64,000 nucleotides of DNA from Eutreptiella sp. 'Long Island Sound 2002' (taxonomy: Eukaryota > Euglenozoa > Euglenophyceae > Eutreptiales > Eutreptiaceae). Positions within the stretch are counted from its first letter, which is position 1. Every line of letters begins with the position of its first letter. Made by a program: the position numbers and the translations under genes. The notes below the pieces were generated by a model. The model was given only the letters and a program-made list of their open reading frames with translations. It was not told where the DNA came from and did not search any database. Positions 1 to 10,400 of this stretch are shown here, one piece after another. The stretch covers positions 174,428,341-174,492,340 of the forward strand of contig OZ038378.1 of assembly GCA_964036045.1 (NCBI GenBank), in the 5' to 3' direction.

Positions 1-193
1 CGGTGCCAGCTCCTTGTGCTTACTAAAAAAAAAAAAAAAGATCTCTCCGAGAATTCGATCGTACCTCGTCAAAAATCCCGTGCGTGTCTGGAGAACTGGT
101 ACGGTGCCAGCTCCTTGTGCTCGCTGCCACATGCCACTGACAAAAGTCCTCATTCATCCAATATCTCACAACGAACACTAGGGCATCTGCAAT
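1..193. repeat. Leader with duplicated 20-nt motif and A-tract
   Basis: A motif CGGTGCCAGCTCCTTGTGCT occurs at the left edge and again near 108-127. The first copy is followed by a 15-nt A-run (about 24-39). This could be the end of an upstream retroelement copy abutting the 5' leader of the next ORF. The window edge prevents a decision. No coding region is supported here. Confidence 0.4.
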
Positions 194-2266
194 ATGTCCA
201 GGTCAGGATCAGAACCTGTCCCCTCCTCTGTCCCCTCCTCTGATGTCACGTCTGCCGCCTCTCCCCTGACACCACCGGAGTCACAATGGCGATGGAAGAG
301 TTTCCCAAACCGGACGACCAGAGATCCCAGACCAGAGATCGAACAAACTCATGCGCAAGATCCAGCACCAGAACCGGAACCGGAGCAACAAGAAGATGAA
401 GTACAAAGGGCTCTCAGAGAATTGCTCTCAGAATCCCCAAAGTCCTCTGATGACATGCTGATGACATCCCAGGAAGGACCGTACCAAAGCCAAAATCCAG
501 CCCCAGAGTCTCCCGACGATACGTCCCCCCAGAAAGGACTGAAACCGTACCGAGAACCAGCCCCAGCACAGAGTCCTGAACAAAGCCAGCAGCAAGCCTC
601 CGTGCAATCAGCAATCAGCAATCCTCCATCCGTTGGTATTGCCCGGGGCCAGGAGTACGTGCACATCGCCCCCCAGAATCCGTCGGATGATGATGATGAT
701 ATTGCGAATCCGATCGTGCTGAGAGTACAGGATATCTCTGAAGATAATTACGACGAAATCAGTTCCATCATCAGGCGAAGACTGGGTGCCACCATTCCAC
801 ACGCTGCGACAAGGCACCAATTTTGGATGGTCGAGACAACGCAAGACAATTGGCAACGAATGTGCCCGGACTCCGCGAATACCTACGAACTGCGTGTGCG
901 TCTGGAAGAGGACGGTGATTTTTTCCGCATCAGATCCCAGCATCAGGATGGATCGCCGTACACTCAACATATCAAAGGCAAAGGAAAAGGCAAAAGTGGC
1001 CAGCCGCGTACCTCGCCCTCGACGTACTCTGCTCGTGGAGCACCTCACACGCCAGCTCGAGAGTATTTCCGCGAACACGCCCGCGAACGCTTCGATCGAG
1101 ACTACAGCCCAGACCGCATGCGTGGAAGGACTCGAGAATACACCAGAGAGCCGGTGCGGGAACGAGCACATGAATCTTATCGAGATGTCGCCCGCGAACG
1201 CCCCAGAGCACATGACAGGACACCAGCCCACGAACTCGAACGAGAATATGTGAAAGAACCTATCTCTGAGCACGCAGTGGCAGCAGCACGAGCACTCCTG
1301 CGCGAGCATGAATGGGAACTGGCACGTGAACGTGAACGTGAACGTGAACGTGAACGTGACCGAGAACGTGAACGTGAACGAGTCCTCACCCGTGCGCGTC
1401 CTGGCTCTCATGCAAGCACCGTTTCCCGAGACCCGGCTCAGGGCCCCAGCGATTACCGCCATCCTCGAGATCGCGACGTTCGCACTGAAGGTCGGATGGA
1501 ACCCAGACGGTCTGCATACGCCCAACATCGTGATGAAGAAGAAGTTGACGAGCCTCCTGCCAAGCACCGAAGGATGAGTTCCCCTGTCCCTTCTGAGTAC
1601 GGCAGGTATGAACCCAGGCGAAGCCGATACCATCATGGCATTCACGAGGAACAGGCACCGGAACAGGGACCGGAACCGTCCGGCTGGGGACAGACTGGGG
1701 TTTTCCCATTCACTGGAGGCTGGGACGTGGTGGCCGAACAGCAAGAACAACAAGCACGCCCCCGACAGCAGCGATACGATCGGTTTGAGAGACAAGATCC
1801 GTATGTTCGTCACGAACAACACAGCCAGCATGAGTATCGATCTCAGAGCAACCGCAGTCCCATCCACGAACCTGCTGCGCACAGCGCTGAGCCCCACATG
1901 GCGAGCCATCTGCCTGCCTCGGACGAAGCACATGACCTGGTGTTGCGACTTCGCAACTTGTCCGACACGCTTTTTCCGACCTCGGCTTCTCGACCTCCGA
2001 CCTCGGCCTCTGACGAGCATGCCCGACAGTTCACTCCCCGAGATCCCCGTGGAAAAGGAATCCCGGACGCACACGACCCGAGTGTTCCCGCGCATCGGCA
2101 GTATGGCAAAGGCAAACCTCAGTACCGCTACCCACATACCCAAGAGTACCGTGGCAAAAGCGGCAAGAGCGGTGGCAAAAGCAGGAGCGGCAAGGAGAGT
2201 GAGCTGACGGTGCCGGTCACGCTGACGGTCAAGCTGCACATGGATGACCCGCGGAAGAAAGAATGA
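194..2266 (+). CDS. 690-aa Arg/Glu/Pro-rich ORF, putative retroelement ORF1-type protein
   Basis: A long ATG-started ORF with no recognisable enzyme domain. Residues 1-150 are Ser/Pro/Glu-rich. Around residues 165-265 is a more ordinary segment with a DDDDD tract and a WMVETTQDNW motif that could be folded. Residues 255-265 contain a KGKGKGK basic tract. Residues 285-430 are a long Arg/Glu/Asp-rich stretch including (RE)n dipeptides encoded by a cgtgaa repeat. The C-terminus has Gly/Lys/Ser-rich basic patches. Basic, low-complexity proteins of this sort are typical of RNA-binding ORF1 or gag-like products of non-LTR retrotransposons. A decayed LINE ORF2 C-terminus lies 1.5 kb downstream and an intact LINE 2.6 kb downstream, so a retroelement origin is my inference. 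It could instead be an RS/RE-type host protein. The opposite-strand ORF over the same bases is a shadow of the biased codons. Confidence 0.55.
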   Translation: MSRSGSEPVPSSVPSSDVTSAASPLTPPESQWRWKSFPNRTTRDPRPEIEQTHAQDPAPEPEPEQQEDEVQRALRELLSESPKSSDDMLMTSQEGPYQSQNPAPESPDDTSPQKGLKPYREPAPAQSPEQSQQQASVQSAISNPPSVGIARGQEYVHIAPQNPSDDDDDIANPIVLRVQDISEDNYDEISSIIRRRLGATIPHAATRHQFWMVETTQDNWQRMCPDSANTYELRVRLEEDGDFFRIRSQHQDGSPYTQHIKGKGKGKSGQPRTSPSTYSARGAPHTPAREYFREHARERFDRDYSPDRMRGRTREYTREPVRERAHESYRDVARERPRAHDRTPAHELEREYVKEPISEHAVAAARALLREHEWELARERERERERERDRERERERVLTRARPGSHASTVSRDPAQGPSDYRHPRDRDVRTEGRMEPRRSAYAQHRDEEEVDEPPAKHRRMSSPVPSEYGRYEPRRSRYHHGIHEEQAPEQGPEPSGWGQTGVFPFTGGWDVVAEQQEQQARPRQQRYDRFERQDPYVRHEQHSQHEYRSQSNRSPIHEPAAHSAEPHMASHLPASDEAHDLVLRLRNLSDTLFPTSASRPPTSASDEHARQFTPRDPRGKGIPDAHDPSVPAHRQYGKGKPQYRYPHTQEYRGKSGKSGGKSRSGKESELTVPVTLTVKLHMDDPRKKE

Positions 2267-3789
2267 CCGCGATTGACTGGACCGCCCCACTGATTGGACT
2301 GGCCAGCTGTGGACCCCAGACTGTGGTCACAAAGCTACACAGCCGAATGCACCATACATGACGCCGGCATCTCAGTGCCCTGTGATCGACCCTGAGTGGG
2401 AGAATCCGAAGGATATGCCCACCTATGTCTTTCTGTTTGGGGATCGCTGCCCGAACCTGGTGCTATTGGTGACGAAAGCTTCCACCTGGAAGCATGGTGT
2501 GCTCATGTAATCCATCATCGGCTATCTGAGTGCAATACAGTCACGGGAGAAGAACTTCATCCTCACAAACACTGCACCGACCCCAGATGGTGATGAGTGG
2601 TGGGAGTTGAGGAGTTGAGGATGCAGAGAATCAGAATCAAGTCCAGATGCGTAAGAATGAAACCGAATCAATCTGTACTCACGTAAATGCAATCAGAATT
2701 CAGAATTCACTCGGAAATCAGCATGCGTGCGCACCCCATGATCCTCAAGCAATTCGCGGTGTATGCAACCAGGAGGCACCCAAGTTTCAAGTTTCAAGTT
2801 TCAAGTTTCAATTTTCTAAACCCCAATCTGGGAGCAAATGATCCGAGGACGTCCAACAGCCGAAAAAAGAATCTGATCGGATCTGTGACAATTCATGTCC
2901 CTCCACGATGTCCCTCGTACGCACGAGTCCTCGGAGAGCACAGTAACAGAAACAGTGATGCATAAATAAAATAAATTTTTTTTCTACGTTCTTCAACTCA
3001 ACTTGGTGCTGCCACAATGGACGGATCAACGTGCCCGTACTGGCCATGCCAATCTATTTGCCGGGAAAGGTACAATCTCTCTCTTCACCCCCCAATCGAG
3101 CATCACCCAGCATCCGCATGCCTGACGAAAGAATGAATGTTAAGCACCCCGTCATTTTGCTATTGAACGCATCACTTCCTGATGCAAATGCTTTCCAAGC
3201 GACACTGGAATCGGATCAGTATCCCACCTGCGAAGTGGAGATGTATCACACGTCAATCATGCCACACCGGCAATTGCACTGAACCGTCCAGGATGAGTGA
3301 ATCAGCAGCATCCATAATAACCTCAGCATACGGCCAAAATGCATGCACTCTCAAGTAAAATTTTCAAAATACTAACGGACTTCCCACCCGCAATATATGA
3401 TCCATCTCATTGCTCTCATGCAATCATGCTGCAGCCCGCAATATATAACCCGTCTCATTGCTCTCATGCAATCATGCTGCAGCCCTTTGGACCAGCACAC
3501 ACGTCCACCGTGGCAACGGTGAACCCCCCGGACAGGAAGCATCGGACCCGATTCATCGGCATCCACAGACAATGTCACAAGCACCAGAAGTTATGCAAGA
3601 AGTACATCTGCCTGTGCCCTTCTGCCCGTCTGCCCCTCTGCCCAGAGATGATAAATCATCAACCTGGAGATTCACATCAGAATCAATAACTGCCATGAAC
3701 ATACCAGTAATGTCAAGGTTCTGCATACACCCAGCCCTCATTTTTATGCTGCGCTTGAACACATAATAGAACAAACACGTGCAATAACC
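2267..3789. other. Spacer with short tandem repeats, no gene seen
   Basis: There is no convincing coding potential. It contains an AAGTTTC tandem (about 2785-2815), an AT-rich patch near 2960-2985, and a 47-bp unit present twice in tandem (3387-3480, beginning CCCGCAATATAT). It may be remnant UTR or an internally deleted LINE. Confidence 0.5.
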
Positions 3790-4520
3790 ATACTTAATTC
3801 GTCTCATGCCATGTACGTGGTCCGGAACAAGAGTGACCCGCCAACTGCAATTATCAGAACAAATAGTGGAACAGGAATTCCCCAGTCCTCCCTGCAACAC
3901 TCAATGAAGGAGAACAATCAAGAATGGTGCATGATACATGGTCTCCTCTTCAAGAATGCAGATCAACAATCCGCCCAGAGTATACGCATCACAAGGTCAG
4001 GAAAAGAGTGGAATTCAAACGAAACATCTAGATCAATCGTGGATACGATCACACAGAGAGCAAAGTATCTGAAGAGACTAGGAAGAAGATGACGGTGGCC
4101 TCCTCCGGTCCAGAGAAAGAACCAGCTCAAATAATCAGATTCAGTAGGGCACCCCACACCAAGACCACATGGAAATCTCAAGGCCAAAATCACAACGTAC
4201 CATTCTGTAACCTGCAGTGTCCCATCACACCAAGGAGCGATGAATCCTGTTCCAACGATATTACATGTTCTCACACCCCACCCCACAATCTCTCACGCGT
4301 GCACTGCCCGAGCACTGCCCGAGATTCTGAACACGGCGCCCAACCAACATTCTTCGCCATGTTGTCCCTGCAGAAGGAGCAGATTAGAACAGGTATGATA
4401 ACTCGGCATGCCACAGATGACTTGCACATCATGTTCAAAAAAAAAAAAAAAAATTTTTTTTCCCCAAACACACTCAGCATCCAAAGTCATATCGAATCTT
4501 TCTTATTCAAAGACAAACAG
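3790..4520 (+). pseudogene. Decayed 5'-truncated copy of the LINE ORF2 C-terminus
   Basis: This stretch matches the 3' part of the intact ORF2 (about 12120-12800) in DNA and protein. Examples are NADQQSAQSIRITRSG here against NADQWSTLSTCITWSG, AKYLKRLGRR against AKYLNGLGRR, and a shared stretch around EQIRT..MIT.ATD.L.IMF. The copy has stops and frameshifts, and an A-run and T-run near 4437-4460 replace bases of the intact copy. Similarity appears to continue past the A-run, so that run is probably internal expansion, not a poly-A tail. No catalytic domain is retained. Confidence 0.7.
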
Positions 4521-4893
4521 ACAAGGTAAAGCCCTCTCCACACAGCAACACACACTCCCGGACCCCATGCAAGTATCAAGGCACGAAGGGAAATCGAATA
4601 AAGCACTAGCCCTAATCCAGAAGGAGGGCACAGGAACAAGATGCAAAGATCGCAACCAGGTACGTGCATGCTGCAAGTGATCACAGTTTGCTCAACAACA
4701 ATATAACGAATAGGGAAGGATCCACAGACCATCAAAAGTGCATGACTGTACATGTGCTCACGCAGAAGTCAGTGCAACATTCTCCTCACGTAGTGCCGTT
4801 AACAGTGAACCACGCCCCTCCAAAGAACTCACTTCCAGATATCAGACATGCATGCCTTCAATGTCAATCAGTGTTCTCTGAAAGAATTTGATC
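4521..4893 (+). other. Probable 5' leader of the intact LINE
   Basis: There is no ORF of note. This non-coding stretch lies between the LINE relic and the first ATG of ORF1 (ATG at 4894, after an in-frame TTG at 4888). I see no TATA-like element. The true 5' end of the retrotransposon cannot be placed from the sequence alone. Confidence 0.4.
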
Positions 4894-7479
4894 ATGAACT
4901 CCGAAGAATTCATTGCTCTTGCTCCAGAACGACAGCGTGCGAACGTTGATCCCACAACCGCAGGGTACTTCACCAGAATTTACTACTCAGATGGGGACCT
5001 CAAAGCAGTGGTGACACACTGGCCGTCTAAAGTAGAAGTATCAGAAGTATCGATGACCACCAGCCTTGCGACATGTTTCGGAATGTTCGCCTCCTTAATG
5101 CGCGCATCGATCTCCGAGGAAGACTTGACTCTACTGGGTGCAGAATTTCCGGATTACATGTGGCTTACAATCAAGGACCTGACAATGCAGACTCAAGAAT
5201 GGCTCAAGAATGCGTCCAACGAAGAATGGTGTGACATCCTGGACAGAATGTCGCATTATCTGGAATCAGAAAATGCCAAAGAAAAGTTCGATAAACTCAT
5301 CAACGAGGATCCATACAACTTTCATCGGTTGCTGGAGGCAGACGGCAAACTTATCGAAGGAGACAAGCAACTGTCGGAATCCACTTTCTGGCTATTCTAT
5401 TGGGCAGCCCTATATGCAGCATGGGCCACTTCTCAACACAAGTTGCCCCCATGGTCCCCGAACTTTATCGATGGCAAGCCGCACAAACAAGCCATGTCTG
5501 ACCAGTCATTGAGGGCCAGTATCACCACTACACTGCGCTCCCTGAAACCAGGCACAACCCAACCCAAAGGAAATCGTGCCGGCTCACAACAACGTGCTCC
5601 ATCCCCCGGAGGGCAATCTCCATCCCGTGTTCAATCCCCTCGAAGAAACCCTCCACCGCCCATTATCAATCTGGATGCTCATCTTGATGTGCCACTGGAA
5701 GCTCTATCAGCAGCAAAGAATCGAAGAACACCAGCCATCAAACCCCCATCAATTCCATCAACAGCGGACCTGATGCCCCACTCAGGTCCAAGGGACTATG
5801 AACCTCCCAAGAGATACTCCACAGATCACAACAAATTTGCTTTCAACAAAGTCAGCCGATCCTACGTACCCAGAAATCAGCCAGGCCCCTCATTCCAAGA
5901 TCAAAGAATGCCTGGACTACTTCCCCCTTCACAAGCCGCAACCAACGACACCTACGCCAACTTTGAAGACATCATAGCCAAAGTACAAGAAAAATGCGAA
6001 GCACTGGATGACAGTGAATGCGAAGTTGCAGCACGTCAGCTGTACATGCGCCTCTTACCAGTCAAAGCGGCTGCAAAAATCCTCAACTTCTTCCAAAAGG
6101 CACAGAAGTGCAAGCAACTCGGGGCCATACTCAAAGCCCACATGTGTGCCCTATCGAGCGACATCCCAGCAGTAACTCAGGCCCTGCAAGATTGGTTGAG
6201 ATTTATGCAAGGACGAACTGTCGGCTCTTCCCCTGAGACCGGCAAAAGAATCAGCGAATTAAAGAAAATGTGGCAATCCATCCCTCAAGATGCAGATTGG
6301 ACCATGTCGGCGACGATGCTGGCTTTTTCATTTCATACCGAAGAGAACACCCGATTGAGTCTGATGTCCGCTCAAACCGCAGCCCAGTGGTGGAACGCAG
6401 TAATAAGAAATCTTGCCACCACCACCAACGTCGCAGACTTCGACACGGTGCAGACTGAACTAGAGAATCTAGGTGCCACAGTGAATGTGCAAACTCCAGA
6501 CTGGATCAACCAATGGATGGTTCCGGAAGATGAGAATCCTCACCACTCAGTCACCACAGCTCCACAGCCAACTCAACCCCTTACAGCAGCTACCCAATAC
6601 CAGCCACAAACCCCAACCCCGATGCCATCTCAACAACATCAACAGTATCAGCAATACCAACAAAATCCCCCACAAAGATCAAGCGCATCGCATATGCAAC
6701 CCACAACACCCAAGAACTCACTGCTGCCTCTCCCCCCAACGAATCAACCCCCAGAACCACCCGTGCAGCAACCACCTCAATACCCTCAGCATCAAGGTCA
6801 AGGAGTTACGCTGATGATTACCCAAATCAAAGATGTGCCGTACAAGGACCTAGAGAACGAGATCGAGAAGCACTTCGGATTAAATTCAGGGCTACAACCT
6901 GCAGCCATCCACAAGGGATTCTGGTTCCTCAACAGTGTGAATCCCCATGCATGGAATGCCCTAGCACAGGGCAAAGAAAAAGTATGGCTCCACATCGGCA
7001 ACAACAAGTACATTGGAGTACGGTCAAAGAATGAATTTGGAGATCCATATGAACCACCCAATCCAGCGAAAAGAAGGAAGACAGAATCAACAGGCAAACC
7101 AGCACAAGCCACGGGGGCCCCGCCACCACCCCCACCTGCAGCAACACCAGGAATTGTTCCAGGACACCAGTACAACCCATATCCACCTCAGAGTCCTATG
7201 TACCCATGGTACCCTCCTCATCATCCACCCATGCCCCACATGCAGCCATCATTCTCTCACTACCAACCACACCTATACGAGAACATGCACCCTATGGCTC
7301 ATCCAACACCGGATCACCAACGTCCAGCAGCGGAAACAGCCCGTATCACTGCTCCACAGTCGCAGAATCGAGCAGCACGCTCATCCTCGCCACGAAGAGA
7401 AGACTTGCCTCCAGCCCAAATTACGCCGTCCAGTGCCACTATCCCGGCGGCACCCGGAGTAACGCAGGAGAAGAAATGA
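4894..7479 (+). CDS. LINE ORF1, gag-like protein (861 aa)
   Basis: This ORF begins at the ATG at 4894 and ends in TGA at 7477-7479. The N-terminal ~200 residues are predicted to be helical and compositionally normal, with many Trp and Leu. Next comes a Pro/Ser/Arg-rich linker (about 210-330). A second helical block (about 345-545) contains Cys/Lys-rich helices (KAAAKILNFFQKAQKCKQL). Then comes a Pro/Gln-rich segment (550-640) with QQ and QY repeats. A small folded-looking region with LMITQIKDVPYKDLENEIE follows, and the tail is Pro/His-rich. No CCHC knuckle is obvious. Its position immediately before ORF2 supports a structural, RNA-binding role. It shares the reading frame with ORF2, separated only by the TGA. 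I infer function from position and do not recognise a named domain. Confidence 0.75.
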   Translation: MNSEEFIALAPERQRANVDPTTAGYFTRIYYSDGDLKAVVTHWPSKVEVSEVSMTTSLATCFGMFASLMRASISEEDLTLLGAEFPDYMWLTIKDLTMQTQEWLKNASNEEWCDILDRMSHYLESENAKEKFDKLINEDPYNFHRLLEADGKLIEGDKQLSESTFWLFYWAALYAAWATSQHKLPPWSPNFIDGKPHKQAMSDQSLRASITTTLRSLKPGTTQPKGNRAGSQQRAPSPGGQSPSRVQSPRRNPPPPIINLDAHLDVPLEALSAAKNRRTPAIKPPSIPSTADLMPHSGPRDYEPPKRYSTDHNKFAFNKVSRSYVPRNQPGPSFQDQRMPGLLPPSQAATNDTYANFEDIIAKVQEKCEALDDSECEVAARQLYMRLLPVKAAAKILNFFQKAQKCKQLGAILKAHMCALSSDIPAVTQALQDWLRFMQGRTVGSSPETGKRISELKKMWQSIPQDADWTMSATMLAFSFHTEENTRLSLMSAQTAAQWWNAVIRNLATTTNVADFDTVQTELENLGATVNVQTPDWINQWMVPEDENPHHSVTTAPQPTQPLTAATQYQPQTPTPMPSQQHQQYQQYQQNPPQRSSASHMQPTTPKNSLLPLPPTNQPPEPPVQQPPQYPQHQGQGVTLMITQIKDVPYKDLENEIEKHFGLNSGLQPAAIHKGFWFLNSVNPHAWNALAQGKEKVWLHIGNNKYIGVRSKNEFGDPYEPPNPAKRRKTESTGKPAQATGAPPPPPPAATPGIVPGHQYNPYPPQSPMYPWYPPHHPPMPHMQPSFSHYQPHLYENMHPMAHPTPDHQRPAAETARITAPQSQNRAARSSSPRREDLPPAQITPSSATIPAAPGVTQEKK
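7477..7479 (+). promoter_or_regulatory. In-frame TGA between ORF1 and ORF2, candidate readthrough stop
   Basis: ORF1 (frame of 4894) and ORF2 are in the same frame and separated only by this TGA. The frame is open from 7480 to 12945. The first in-frame ATG in ORF2 is at 7924, downstream of a putative Cys-rich zinc motif. The context is AAA TGA ATC. This is compatible with suppression of the stop, re-initiation at a non-AUG codon, or a point mutation in a fused ORF. Confidence 0.5.
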
Positions 7480-10400
7480 ATCCCCCTCGCCCTCCCCAAA
7501 TCCACATCGTGCTCTGCACTAATCATACGTTACACGGATAACTTGCTACCACACGGTTCACTCAGCAAGAGAACCGCTGATGCATCCCTGACAGACTTAC
7601 ACAACTGGTCCACCAAATGCTCAACAGATCTCAATCATGACCCCCTCCAGCCACCATCTCAAAACACCAGAGCAAACCCAGAACACACCACCCTACTACA
7701 TGTATGTACACGATGTGGAACTCCAGCTTCACAGGAGACAACAGCCCTCTGCAACTGCCCCAACCCAGCACTGTATGGCATACCCTGTCATCAAGCAACC
7801 CCAGAAGAAGAGGCAGCAGTCGAGCTGCTGTATCGCATCACAAGAATCCCCAATCTAGAAGGAGTACCCCCGGCAGTAGTGCTCCGTCAGACTCGAATCA
7901 TCCATGCATGGCTTCAAGCATACATGGAATCAGAGAACCAGTACAACAAGACTTTCACCCCGTCCTACCCAATAGTGTCCTGCGACTCTGTCCTACTCCT
8001 GTGGTGCCAGACAATCATCCCACCTGATGCCCGACTCTTTCGAGAAAGAACACGGGTACAACAATTCCAATCTCAAGGCGGATACATCATGATCTGCGCC
8101 CAAGAATACGACCCAAAGGACACAATTTCATGGTCAGACGGCCCGGAATGTCGTCAATGTGGAAAACTGTCAGGTTACCACATGAAGCTGCATCTGACAA
8201 CCCCCCATCAACAGAATCAGCCCCGCATCAGTGCCTGCTGGCACCTTCCCAAGCAAGAAAGTATTTCAGCTGAAATGGCGACACACAGCATCATACACTT
8301 GGGAACATTCAGGCTCGAAGGAGTTTTCCCGATCACCGACAGCAGAATGTGGCCATGCAAACCCTCCCTTCCCAATGATGTTCACCCGCACATTCAACGT
8401 GCATATGCACAAATGCACCAAGAATTCAGCACCATGATACCACCTGCGACCAACCCAAACATCCCAGAGTGGGTGGACTTACAGATCATGGGCATCAATT
8501 GCGGAAGCCTCGAGAAGAAGCTGCATCAGCTGTACTGTTACCTAATCCTGGGAATGCCGGACATCGTCTGTCTTCAAGAAACGTGGGCTCTCATGCCCGA
8601 AGGATGGCTCAACGGACTCCCCTACCAACACGTTGCCTCAGATCCATACAAAGGCGGCGGCCTGGTCATCCTGGTGCACACGAGAAGACTCTCGAAAAAG
8701 AAATGGAAGACAGATGTCAGAAAGCACTCCCTCTGCGCCCACATTAACCCAGGACTACCGAATTCCATAGCGGTAGCATCAGTCCACTTCCCTCCCGGCA
8801 TTTGCCCAATCAGCAGAGAAGAACACAGCAAGGCTGTGGCATCATTCCTCTCAAACGCAAAAGCAACAATCACATTCATACAGGGAGATCTGAATGACGA
8901 CGTTATGCGCAGCAAGCGTGGCTGGCTCAAGAAAACACTCTCGAAAGAATGGAAAGAATTCAACTGTCCGTACGCTACAGGTCACCCCACCAATCAAGTG
9001 CTGACTAAAAAAGGACTCTCAGAGAAAGAAATCGATTGGATGTTCACCCACAACAGTACTCCAAGTGTAGCGTGCACCAGAGACCAACTGCCAGGCCTCA
9101 GTTCTCACCGAGTGCAGCAGTACTTCCTGGTGATAGACAGCGATCAGATGAAGCCGGCAGATCCATCTCAACGCAGGTACGACTTCCGGCACCTGAACCA
9201 GAAAGAATTTCAAGAGATAGCGAACATCTGCTCGCTGTTATTCGCATGGGCCAACATTACAGAATGGTCTCCCACAGCCGTCATGCACATGTACTTCCTG
9301 GTGATGGATTGTATAATTCCCCGCAGAAAATCACACCTCTCCCTGACGGTGGCAGATGCCAAAGCAATGGCGGCTGCACTTCAAGCACATGATGGAAGAA
9401 ATTCTGTGGCAGTTACCCAGTGGTGGGAAAACCGAAACAACAAGGCCATGGCGTCCAAGCTGCATATCCCACTGGAAAAACTGCAGGGAGTATCCATTAC
9501 ATCTGCAACAACTCATGCCATCAAACTCAAAAAGAACAAATTCCAAGTCGTGGACCAAATCGGTGCTGATGGCAAGTATTTTCCACAGGAGAAAGAAGAA
9601 TTTCAGGAAGAGATGCTGCGTCAAGCCAAGGAATTGTACAGCGGGCGTCCGGGAATCCGATTAGATTATGAGCACCTCAAGAAAGGCATGAAATTGGACA
9701 CGGACCAACCTGAAGATACAGTTGACTTCATCGCCCACATGAACAGACTCCAAAGAACCCGAACAGGCATTCCCATCGACGATGCAGCAGGTCAAACTCC
9801 GAATTTCCATGAACTCACTGCACTAGTCGGTCGCTCATCGTCAGAAGCCACCTCACTGGAGCAGCTTCCCCATGCTCTGGTGAGTCTCCTAGACGGATTC
9901 AGTCTGCTGCTCATCTCCACACTGCTCGCAGCATTTGCTAACGGCAGTCACTGTCCACTCTTATGTGCAGTACTTCACCTATGTCTAAAGAAGAAAAAAC
10001 CCTCCTGGCTCATTCCCAATAGCAGACCCATTCTGCTTGAACCCTACCTACGCCGTCTCGAATCCAGCAACGTATTCCTACGTCAACAAGAGCGCTCAGA
10101 ATGGTTCCAATGGACACCCCCATCTCACTATGCCTACAGAAAGCAGTTATCACCCCAGATGTGCGCGATCACCTGCAGATGGCTCACATGGTGGTATGCC
10201 CACACCAACGGTAAGGTGTTCATTATCGACTGGGATGAGAGCAATGCCTTTTGCAACACCATCAGACACGACATGGACAAACTATTCCCCAGAGAAGCGC
10301 TTCAAGTAGAACGCTGGGCAGAACAGTTCTTTGGATCCTTCCGTATCTATGTTGTCTCACCATTTGGACTGACAGAACCATACTGCATGCGCCACGGAGG

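Noticed and set aside
608-2290. 560-codon reverse ORF opposite the first plus ORF
   Set aside because: It is the antisense of a biased Arg/Glu codon stretch; its Phe/Thr/Val runs look like a shadow.
4437-4460. Poly-A tail ending a retroelement copy
   Set aside because: Similarity to the LINE ORF2 seems to continue beyond the A and T runs, so the tract is probably internal.
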